Both the position numbers and the translations under genes were made by a program. Below the pieces are notes generated by a model. That model ran no database searches and was not told where the DNA came from. It worked only from the letters and a program-made list of their open reading frames with translations. Shown here one piece after another: positions 6,885 to 13,212 of a DNA stretch of 20,151 nt. The DNA is from an uncultured Candidatus Saccharibacteria bacterium (GTDB lineage Bacteria > Patescibacteria > Saccharimonadia > Saccharimonadales > CAMLKC01): assembly GCA_946479025.1 (NCBI GenBank), contig CAMLDM010000012.1, positions 1 to 20,151 of the forward strand. The letters run 5' to 3'. Within the stretch, counting starts at the first letter, position 1. The number at the start of each line of letters is the position of its first letter.

Positions 6885-7460
6885 ATGAACGTAGCCACAC
6901 AAATAAGCGGCAACATTCGCCCAGGCAACACCGCGCTCCGGGCACTCAAAAGCATGCTTTCTTACGTCGGTATCATCGTGACTCATCCCACTGCAGATGA
7001 GTCACTTTTTTATGAGACCGACGCAAACGCAGCATGGCGGCAGTACGACAATGAGCTGGAGTTCTACCGGTCGATTGCCGATTCGTCGTTCCACATTATC
7101 TACAACGACGGCGAGATTGATAACGAGATCGGCCTGCAGATCGTCTACGCTATGCTAAAAAACCGCCCGATTCTCATGACGGGCATGCCTGTGTTTGCCA
7201 GCGACTTAAGCCTCTTCATCCGCGACACAATCAAAAAGCACATGCGCGATTTTCACTTCGTGAAATTAGCCGAACTCGAACTTACCGAGCTGAGCCTACT
7301 GCTTAATCAACTGAAGCCGACGAATTACAACCTTACAAAAAGCGAGAAAATCCTCATAAATGCCCGGGTAAAGTCCCTCTTTCGCAGCCTACTGAACGAC
7401 GCAAAGGAACTGCGTCTCTCGAAAGTCCAAAGTATGATCCACCCGATTGAAGAAAGTTAA
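6885..7460 (+). CDS. Diverged NDT-like protein without ribbon-helix-helix (paralogue E)
   Basis: A 191-residue protein I do not recognise as a named family. GAGGAGGT (6873-6880) four bases before ATG 6885 fixes the start; an in-frame GTG at 6831 has no such support. After an N-terminal stretch with MLSYVGIIVTHPTADES, it contains SFHIIYNDGEIDN then EIGLQIVYAMLKNRPILMTG. This matches the paralogues' motif x-G-(hydrophobic)-Q-x3-A-x3-K-(K/R)-P, including the Gln. The C-terminus (LTKSEKILINARVKSLFRSL) is helical but lacks the beta strand and TGxxxSE turn of a ribbon-helix-helix. It may be a sensor-only partner of the regulators, by inference. It converges on ruvA and shares the palindromic stop TTAA (7457-7460). 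Confidence 0.65.
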   Translation: MNVATQISGNIRPGNTALRALKSMLSYVGIIVTHPTADESLFYETDANAAWRQYDNELEFYRSIADSSFHIIYNDGEIDNEIGLQIVYAMLKNRPILMTGMPVFASDLSLFIRDTIKKHMRDFHFVKLAELELTELSLLLNQLKPTNYNLTKSEKILINARVKSLFRSLLNDAKELRLSKVQSMIHPIEES

Positions 7461-8032
7461 CCCTTCAACGCCTGAGTCACCCGCTCAGCCGTAGAGATAT
7501 CTGTCGGCACATCCTCAAGCGCGCGCGTGGCATCATTAAGATTGTATCCGAGCGCCATCAGCGCTTCGAGCGCCTCGTCGCCGTTAGTCCGATTCGGCTC
7601 ATTCGCAGATGCAGGGCCGCTACTTTGTAATGCCAGCCCCACTTTATCGGTGAGATCGACCACGACACGCTCAGCGATCCGCTTGCCGACGCCGCTCGCC
7701 CGAGTAATAAACGCGCTGTCGCCATTTGCGATCGCGTTTCGCACTGTCTCGCTCTCACCCAGGCTGAGAATTGCAAGTGCGGCTTTCGGTCCGACGCCCT
7801 GTACGGTAATCAGCATTTCGAACAGTTTTTTAGCGGCCAAACTTGTAAACCCAAAAAGTTCCTGTGACTGCTCACGGATATGATGATACGTGTGAAACTT
7901 CATCGGCTCATTCAAAAGCGCGCGTTCATAATCCCCGAGCGCCACGGCTACCTCATACCCAACTCCATGCACATCCACGATGACGGATGAATTAAATTTT
8001 TCGGCAACTATTCCAGAAACATGTGCAATCAT
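7457..8032 (-). CDS. ruvA: Holliday junction DNA-binding protein RuvA
   Basis: A 191-residue protein that binds four-way junctions as a tetramer and loads RuvB. The N-terminal OB-fold (MIAHVSGIVAEKFNSSVIVD, VHGVGYEVAV, YHHIREQSQELFGF) is followed by two helix-hairpin-helix motifs (LITVQGVGPKAALAIL, about 74-89, and ASGVGKRIAERVVVDL, about 112-127). A short variable linker leads to the RuvB-binding domain III (about 145-191, DEALEALMALGYNLNDATRA). Length is typical. It follows the penicillin-binding protein gene with an 18-base gap and has a promoter-like GATAAT six bases before its ATG. Confidence 0.97.
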   Translation of the reverse strand: MIAHVSGIVAEKFNSSVIVDVHGVGYEVAVALGDYERALLNEPMKFHTYHHIREQSQELFGFTSLAAKKLFEMLITVQGVGPKAALAILSLGESETVRNAIANGDSAFITRASGVGKRIAERVVVDLTDKVGLALQSSGPASANEPNRTNGDEALEALMALGYNLNDATRALEDVPTDISTAERVTQALKG

Positions 8033-8038
8033 ACTCTT

Positions 8039-8047
8039 ATTATCGCA
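8039..8047 (-). promoter_or_regulatory. Extended -10-like element, leaderless, for ruvA
   Basis: Minus strand TGC-GATAAT, then AAGAGT, then ATG (8032). It fills the 18-base gap between the penicillin-binding protein stop and ruvA, with the same six-base spacing as other genes in the block. Confidence 0.45.
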
Positions 8048-8050
8048 CAG

Positions 8051-10318
8051 TTACGGTTTTGGAAGAATTGTTCCACCGGACCCGCCACCACTTCCAGAAC
8101 CAGTGCCGCCCGAACCCGTGTCCGTGCCGCCGCCATCTCCACTACCCGTTCCGGTGCCACCATCTATCGGCGGGGTGACCGTCGAATCGCTTCCGGAAGT
8201 TCCGCTATCGGTCGTTGAATTATCTTTCTTGCTCTTCGCGTCGGTTTTATCTTTCGGTTTTTCTTCCACTTTTTTTTGCGGAATTACTTGCGGTGAGCAT
8301 GTACCGCTTGGAAGCGCCGAGGCCAAAAAGTATTCGTTGTACGTGCCATTGCCGCTGCTACTAGCAAGCGCACCGGTACCATAACAAACCGGTTTTTGAA
8401 TAACGCCCGCAGGCACCGGGAACTGCGTGTCCGGTATACCTTGCAACGCTTCCTGCATTGTATTTACCCAAATAGGACCAGCCATGCCCGAGCCGCCGTT
8501 AAGCATCGTCGCGTTGTTGTTGTTTCCGACCCATACACCTATCGCAAGTTGCGGAGTGTAGCCGATTGTCCAGGCATCACGATCGTCGTCTGTCGTGCCT
8601 GTCTTTACTGCGGCGGTATGGCCGAATACGGTCAGCGACGAACCGAAAATTGGTGCACGGGCGTTATTGTCGGAAAGTATGCTCGAAATCAGGAATGCAC
8701 CTTCCGGGCTGATAGCCTGCCTGCTTTTCTCCACGGTTTTATAAATCGAATGATTGAACTTGTTGTTGACCTGCTGAATGACCGACGTGTCGTATTGCCG
8801 GCCCTGGTTGGCGAAAGCGGCGTAGGCATTCGTCATCTGTATCAGTGGCACCTCGGCCGAACCAAGGGCAAGCGAGAGCCCGTAGTCTTTGTTCTCGTCG
8901 ATCGCGGTGATTCCCAGGCTGTGCGCAGCCTCTTTTGCGCGGTTGATGCCAAGTTTCTGCATCACCTCTACGCTTGGAATATTGAGCGATTGGCTAATGG
9001 CATTTCTCACCGTGATGTCACCGCGGAACTGACGGTCGGCGTCGAGCGGCTTGTAGCCTCCAAAATCCGTTGGAACGTCGTGCAGAATCGTCGCCGGAGT
9101 AATGACACCATCGGCGAGCGCCTGGCTGTAATAAATCGCCTTGAAACTGGAACCTGGCTGACGTGGTGTCGTTGCCATGTTCACCTTGCCCCAATTAGGG
9201 TTGTCCCAATCCACGCTCCCAACCAGCGCCCGAACCTCGCCGGAAGTCGGATCAATCGCAATCCCACCCACGTTTGAGCCGCCGTTTTGCTGAATGTACG
9301 TCAGATGATCAGCGATATTATTAGCAAGCTTGTGTTGCAAACCAAGGTCAAGCGTCGTTCGCACCTGATATCCCGAACGAATCACCTTTTCTTCGCCGTA
9401 CTTATCGTAAAGTTCTTTTAGGACCATCTGGGCAAAATGCGGCGCTTCGCCTTTGTTTTCCTCTCGCGGCTTTGCGTATTTGAGCTTTTCGGCAAGCGCC
9501 GCTTGCTTCTGGTCTTCCGTAATGTAACCGTTCGCCACCATGCGCGAAAGCACCGTAGTCTGGCGCTCCTTTGCATACGTCGGATTACCCAGCGTTGGTG
9601 AATAGGCATTCGGCGCCGGCAAAATCCCTACCAGCATGGCGCTCTGGGCAAGGTCGAGATCCTTCGGCTTTTTGTTGAAGTAGAACTTCGCCGCTTCTTC
9701 CACGCCGAAATTCGTGCCGCCGAAGAACGCTGAGTTAAGATACATGTCGAGAATCTGATCTTTGCTGTATTTTTGCTCGATTGCGATAGAGATGGTCAGC
9801 TCCTGGTATTTACGCAAGATCGTTTGCTGTTCGGACAGCAGCGTGCCTTTGGCGAGCTGCTGCGTAAGGGTTGAACCGCCGCCCGCAATAGAACCGGAAG
9901 TCACATCGTCGTAGAGGGCACGTAAGATTCCCGTCACCGAGAAGCCGTCGTGCTTATAAAAATCCTTGTCCTCAGAAGCTATCAGCGCGTGCTGCATATT
10001 CACCGAGATGCTGCCAAGCGGCACTAATGCGCGGTGCTCGGCCCGGCCGGTACTGTAAATGGTTTTGCCGTTTTTATCAGTCAACAGCACACCGGTGTTA
10101 TTACGATTCATCAGCCGCTCTTGGTCGGAAATATCATTGTAATAGTAAATATATGTCACGATCGGCGTAAGGATAAGAAACGCCAAAACCGGCGCCGAGA
10201 TGAGCAGCGCTTTCTTCTTCTTGGATAGCCCCTTAAACCAGCGCCAACGACGCTTAAGAGAACGTTTTACCCTGGTCAGCCTGGTTACTTTTTTCGTGTA
10301 TATTCCTTGGCGGATCAT
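8051..10318 (-). CDS. Class A penicillin-binding protein (PBP1A-type)
   Basis: A 755-residue bifunctional peptidoglycan synthase. A basic cytoplasmic tail (1-36) and one membrane helix (about 37-59) precede the GT51 glycosyltransferase domain: EDKDFYKHDG with catalytic Glu116, GGGSTLTQQLAK at about 146-157, and LNSAFFGGTNFGVEEAAKFY. The transpeptidase domain has the nucleophile motif SSFK (Ser390-Lys393), SLN (444-446) and KTGT (572-575), so all active-site motifs are intact. The last 75 residues are Lys-rich and then Gly/Ser/Thr-rich, a flexible tail outside the membrane. It lies between ruvC and ruvA, so wall synthesis and recombination genes are mixed. A TATACT lies six bases before its ATG. 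Confidence 0.96.
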   Translation of the reverse strand: MIRQGIYTKKVTRLTRVKRSLKRRWRWFKGLSKKKKALLISAPVLAFLILTPIVTYIYYYNDISDQERLMNRNNTGVLLTDKNGKTIYSTGRAEHRALVPLGSISVNMQHALIASEDKDFYKHDGFSVTGILRALYDDVTSGSIAGGGSTLTQQLAKGTLLSEQQTILRKYQELTISIAIEQKYSKDQILDMYLNSAFFGGTNFGVEEAAKFYFNKKPKDLDLAQSAMLVGILPAPNAYSPTLGNPTYAKERQTTVLSRMVANGYITEDQKQAALAEKLKYAKPREENKGEAPHFAQMVLKELYDKYGEEKVIRSGYQVRTTLDLGLQHKLANNIADHLTYIQQNGGSNVGGIAIDPTSGEVRALVGSVDWDNPNWGKVNMATTPRQPGSSFKAIYYSQALADGVITPATILHDVPTDFGGYKPLDADRQFRGDITVRNAISQSLNIPSVEVMQKLGINRAKEAAHSLGITAIDENKDYGLSLALGSAEVPLIQMTNAYAAFANQGRQYDTSVIQQVNNKFNHSIYKTVEKSRQAISPEGAFLISSILSDNNARAPIFGSSLTVFGHTAAVKTGTTDDDRDAWTIGYTPQLAIGVWVGNNNNATMLNGGSGMAGPIWVNTMQEALQGIPDTQFPVPAGVIQKPVCYGTGALASSSGNGTYNEYFLASALPSGTCSPQVIPQKKVEEKPKDKTDAKSKKDNSTTDSGTSGSDSTVTPPIDGGTGTGSGDGGGTDTGSGGTGSGSGGGSGGTILPKP

Positions 10319-10324
10319 AATCTC

Positions 10325-10330
10325 AGTATA
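10325..10330 (-). promoter_or_regulatory. -10-like hexamer, leaderless, for the penicillin-binding protein gene
   Basis: Minus strand TATACT, then GAGATT, then ATG (10318), the same six-base spacing as its neighbours. No clear -35 or TG extension is seen. A small dyad, TCTCA and TGAGA around 10372-10388, lies further upstream, close to the ruvC stop. Confidence 0.45.
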
Positions 10331-10394
10331 CTCTTAGTTCCGAAAACTATGCTTTGCAGCTATGTCTATTATCTCACATTTTATGAGAAATTAA

Positions 10395-10871
10395 CTAGAG
10401 ACCACGCGTCATCATGTGGTGCGTAATCGCGGCTGCCAGCGCATCGGCGCAGTCGTCCGGCTTTGGTACGTCGCGAAGCCCAAGATGAATCCGCACCATT
10501 TCCTGCACCTGCTTTTTGTCGGCTTTGCCATAGCCGGTGAGCGTCTGTTTGATCTGCATTGGCGTATATTCCGCAATCGGCAGCCTCGCCTTGCGACCGG
10601 TCAGCATCGCCACGCCGCGCGCCTGCGCCACGCTGATCGCCGTTGTAACATTGCGTGCAAAAAACAGCTGCTCGATCGACATAGCGTTCGGTTTGGTTTC
10701 AGCAATAATTTCAGTCAGGCCGTCGAAAATCTCTTCGAGCCGCTCATCTATCGGCGTGTGTGCTGGCGTCGTGATCACTCCGGCAGTCACCATTTTGGCT
10801 TTGCCTTTTACAAAATCCACGACCCCAAAGCCGAGGATTCCCGTACCCGGATCGATGCCGATAATTCTCAT
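10395..10871 (-). CDS. ruvC: Crossover junction endonuclease RuvC
   Basis: A 158-residue Holliday junction resolvase of the RNase H-like fold. The catalytic acidic residues are in place: Asp7 in IGIDPGTG, Glu67 in SIEQLFFARN, and Asp140 and Asp143 in PDDCADALAAAI. YTPMQIKQTLTGYGKADKKQ is the family's conserved basic region. Length is typical. The gene starts 14 bases after the stop of the lamin-tail protein gene, and GGAG lies two bases before the ATG, too close for an ideal Shine-Dalgarno sequence. Confidence 0.97.
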   Translation of the reverse strand: MRIIGIDPGTGILGFGVVDFVKGKAKMVTAGVITTPAHTPIDERLEEIFDGLTEIIAETKPNAMSIEQLFFARNVTTAISVAQARGVAMLTGRKARLPIAEYTPMQIKQTLTGYGKADKKQVQEMVRIHLGLRDVPKPDDCADALAAAITHHMMTRGL

Positions 10872-10877
10872 GTCTCC

Positions 10878-10883
10878 AGTATA
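10878..10883 (-). promoter_or_regulatory. -10-like hexamer, leaderless, for ruvC
   Basis: Minus strand TATACT, then GGAGAC, then ATG (10871). It occupies almost the whole 14-base gap between the lamin-tail gene and ruvC. A weak TTCATC (10901-10906) sits at 17-base spacing inside the end of the upstream gene. Confidence 0.45.
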
Positions 10884-10885
10884 CG

Positions 10886-12319
10886 TTATTTGCGACCTGC
10901 GATGAACGAGCCGACTTTTCGCAGACCGCCAAACACCTCACGCCGCCACTCCCATGCGCCGTATCCAAGTGCCAGCGCGCCCACACCGCCCAGAGCCCAC
11001 CAGCCGACAAACGCCTTGCCGGCCTCTTTGACCGGCTCAACTGCAAACGCCGCGTCGGGAATGCTGCTTATTTTGTTACGGCAGCGGTTCGTCTCTGGGT
11101 TGCGCTCCTGATTTGCCTTGCATGGCGTCAAACTACTGATAGCCGTTGCAAGGCTGCGGCAGCGATTAGTTTCAGGATTGCGCGCTTGCCCGGGTTTGCA
11201 TGGCGTTAGGTTTGTCGCTGCACTGGCAATAGAACGGCAACGGTTCGTCTCCGCGCTGCGATATTGATCGGACCTGCAAGGAATGAGCGTCTTTACCGCG
11301 CTTACCTTTTTTGCTTTTACTGGCAAATCAACAAAGACGCTCGGCTCATCGCCCGGCGTCGGCCGTGCGGTCCATTTCCATGTTCCGTCGCTTTCGTCAT
11401 ATGCCCACACCGCGCCTTTTTTGTTATCCGGGCTGGCGTCCGCATATCCCTGCACGGTGTTATCATACCGTTTTATGCCGTATGTATCCTCCAGCCAGAC
11501 AAACCCTCCGCCGTTAGTAATAGAAAGCGGGCGACCATTCACGTCTTGAGACACCGTTCCGTAATGTCCCGACGGAATAATACCGCTCAGTTCGTATGTA
11601 TTACTCGTCGTGGCGCTTTGCCCCTGGTATCCAAGCCGCAACCGGAATTTCGACAGGTCGACATCCTGCGATGTGGGATTGTAAAACTTCACGTAATCTT
11701 TGCAGCTCAGGCTAGTATCAAGAGGCGAACAGTTACGCGGATTGGCTAAGATCTCGCTGATCTGAAGCCCGACGCTTTCCGGTAAATCATCGTAAAGTCC
11801 GCCCACATACAGCACGTACGTGGGATCAACTGCATCAAATGTGGTCGTGTATTTCCCTGTCGAATCAGAAAGATGCCTCGTCCATCCTCCCGTGTTCTTG
11901 CTACCAAGCGTCATATTCTGCTCTTTGTAGTCTGGAGATTTCAACTGGATAGAGAGCGCTTTCTTGGCGGTCATTTCCGGTGGGATACTGAGCACATATG
12001 GAAGGTCCGCCTCCGGAATGGTTCCGGTCACTACGTAATTCGACGGTTTCAATATGCCACTTAGCAACGGCAGTTTTATCGGCGCCGCTCCACCTTCGAT
12101 TGTATATTCTATACTCCACCCGGAAATATCAACTGGCGTATCGGATGTATTAAAAAGCTGGACATAATCCAACTGCGCACCCGCGAACGAATAGCCGGAA
12201 ATAATCACGGGAGATTCAGGTTTGTCGATATACTCAGCCGTAGTGAGAGCACTCGCCGGGGCAGCCCTGAATAAAAGGCAAAAAACAACGACTACCAAGC
12301 CCACCCTCAGCAATTTCAT
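10886..12319 (-). CDS. Secreted/anchored lamin-tail domain protein with Cys-repeat
   Basis: A 477-residue surface protein. A signal peptide (MKLLRVGLVVVVFCLLFRAA, cleavage near ASA at 22-24) is followed by two lamin-tail-like beta domains (about 37-135, DYVQLFNTSDTPVDISGWSI; and about 185-325, QISEILANPRNCSPLDTS then KFYNPTSQDVDLSKFRLRL). Three copies of a Cys motif, L-x-P-C-x4-Q-x-R-x2-E-T-N-R-C-R, lie at about 345-415. A C-terminal membrane helix (about 437-456) with a basic end (RR...RK) anchors it. The layout suggests a protein exposed on the cell surface and held in the membrane, with roles such as attachment or envelope scaffolding inferred, not shown. The gene sits between yebC and ruvC. 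Confidence 0.75.
   Translation of the reverse strand: MKLLRVGLVVVVFCLLFRAAPASALTTAEYIDKPESPVIISGYSFAGAQLDYVQLFNTSDTPVDISGWSIEYTIEGGAAPIKLPLLSGILKPSNYVVTGTIPEADLPYVLSIPPEMTAKKALSIQLKSPDYKEQNMTLGSKNTGGWTRHLSDSTGKYTTTFDAVDPTYVLYVGGLYDDLPESVGLQISEILANPRNCSPLDTSLSCKDYVKFYNPTSQDVDLSKFRLRLGYQGQSATTSNTYELSGIIPSGHYGTVSQDVNGRPLSITNGGGFVWLEDTYGIKRYDNTVQGYADASPDNKKGAVWAYDESDGTWKWTARPTPGDEPSVFVDLPVKAKKVSAVKTLIPCRSDQYRSAETNRCRSIASAATNLTPCKPGQARNPETNRCRSLATAISSLTPCKANQERNPETNRCRNKISSIPDAAFAVEPVKEAGKAFVGWWALGGVGALALGYGAWEWRREVFGGLRKVGSFIAGRK
11075..11287 (-). repeat. Three in-frame repeats encoding PC...NPETNRCR motifs
   Basis: Three units start at about residues 345, 371 and 397, a 26-residue (78-base) period. 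Each has two Cys, spaced 12 residues apart, around a conserved ETNRCR core. They sit between the beta domains and the membrane anchor, like a disulfide-stapled stalk. Confidence 0.8.
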
Positions 12320-12325
12320 GCTTCA

Positions 12326-12334
12326 AGCATAGCA
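12326..12334 (-). promoter_or_regulatory. Extended -10-like element, leaderless, for the lamin-tail gene
   Basis: Minus strand TGC-TATGCT, then TGAAGC, then ATG (12319). There is no Shine-Dalgarno sequence between hexamer and start, so translation probably depends on a leaderless transcript. No -35 is seen. Confidence 0.5.
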
Positions 12335-12355
12335 CAAAACTGTTGTAAATGTGTA

Positions 12356-13081
12356 CTATTCTGCCGGCTCAACCGTAATATCGGCGTTGGTATGAACGTT
12401 CACGACGTCGTCAAGATCATCAAGCGCGTCCAAGACCTTCAGAGCTTTGCGGGCAACTTCAGGATCGGTAATTTCAACCTGCGCGTTTGGCACGTATTGC
12501 AGCTCGGCTTCTTTTACTTCCAGGCCGGCATCAATCAAGGCAGTACGGACTTTTGCCAACTCTTTTTGTTCGGTGTACACGATAATTTCGCCGTCTTCTT
12601 CCACGGCATCTTCCGCGCCCGCGTCAAGAATCGTCAAAAGCGCGTCTTCACCGCTGGCCGCCACACGGATCACACCTTTTCGCGCAAACTGAAACGCCAC
12701 GCTGCCAGGCTCGGCCATAGTTCCGCCATTTTTAGTCAGCGCCGTACGAACTTCCGGATACGTGCGGTTTTTATTGTCGGTTGCCGTTTCAACGATAATG
12801 CCGATACCACCCGGGCCGTAGGCCTCGTATGTCGCTTCCTCGAGCACTGCAGCGTTTTTGTCTGCCACGCGGTCGATAGCGCGCTGAATGTTTGCTGCCG
12901 GCATGTTAGCCTGCTTGGCTTTTTCGATCGCCAGCGCCAGGCTTGAATTCATCGTGGGGTCAGTGCCGCTGCGAGCTGCAATGGCAATAAGGTTGCCGAT
13001 TTTCGTAAAAACCGCGCCGCGTTTGGCATCTTTAGCGCCTTTTTCGCGCTTGATCGTTGACCATTTACTGTGTCCAGACAT
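12356..13081 (-). CDS. yebC: YebC/TACO1-family protein
   Basis: A 241-residue protein with the family's N-terminus MSGHSKWSTIKREKGAKDAK, the MPAANIQRAIDRVADK region, YEAYGPGGIGIIVETATDNK and NGGTMAEPGSVAFQF. Length is typical. Family knowledge: YebC proteins were annotated as transcription regulators, and members related to TACO1 act in translation of difficult motifs such as polyproline; which applies here is unknown. CGGAG seven bases before ATG 13081 marks the start. It lies between comEC and the lamin-tail gene; yebC next to ruvC is a frequent arrangement in bacteria, here interrupted by the lamin-tail gene. Confidence 0.96.
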   Translation of the reverse strand: MSGHSKWSTIKREKGAKDAKRGAVFTKIGNLIAIAARSGTDPTMNSSLALAIEKAKQANMPAANIQRAIDRVADKNAAVLEEATYEAYGPGGIGIIVETATDNKNRTYPEVRTALTKNGGTMAEPGSVAFQFARKGVIRVAASGEDALLTILDAGAEDAVEEDGEIIVYTEQKELAKVRTALIDAGLEVKEAELQYVPNAQVEITDPEVARKALKVLDALDDLDDVVNVHTNADITVEPAE

Positions 13082-13116
13082 AAGAATCTCCGTGATTAAG
13101 TCGGTATGTTTTCTTC

Positions 13117-13125
13117 ATTATAACA
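13117..13125 (-). promoter_or_regulatory. Extended -10 promoter of yebC, leadered
   Basis: Minus strand TGT-TATAAT, with about 35 bases to the ATG and a Shine-Dalgarno sequence in between. This contrasts with the leaderless layout of most neighbours. Confidence 0.55.
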
Positions 13126-13180
13126 TCGGCGAGCCGAGAGAGACGAGCGCTCGCGTTCGTTTCCAAGGCGACCCGATGTT
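13122..13180. repeat. Inverted repeat enclosing a 10-bp palindrome upstream of yebC
   Basis: AACATCGG (13122-13129) and CCGATGTT (13173-13180) are perfect 8-base complements. One arm overlaps the yebC extended -10 element. Between them lies the palindrome CGAGCGCTCG (13144-13153). It could be an operator or structured DNA; there is no T-tract, so it is not a terminator. Confidence 0.35.
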
Positions 13181-13212
13181 TCGATGTTTACATCATAACA
13201 GATACGGGGCTC

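Noticed and set aside
8051..8290. Low-complexity region read as a DNA repeat
   Set aside because: It encodes the Gly/Ser/Thr-rich tail of the penicillin-binding protein; units are irregular and explained by composition.
8396..9277. 293-residue plus-strand open frame
   Set aside because: It lies wholly antisense to the transpeptidase domain of the penicillin-binding protein and has no recognisable motif or ribosome-binding site.
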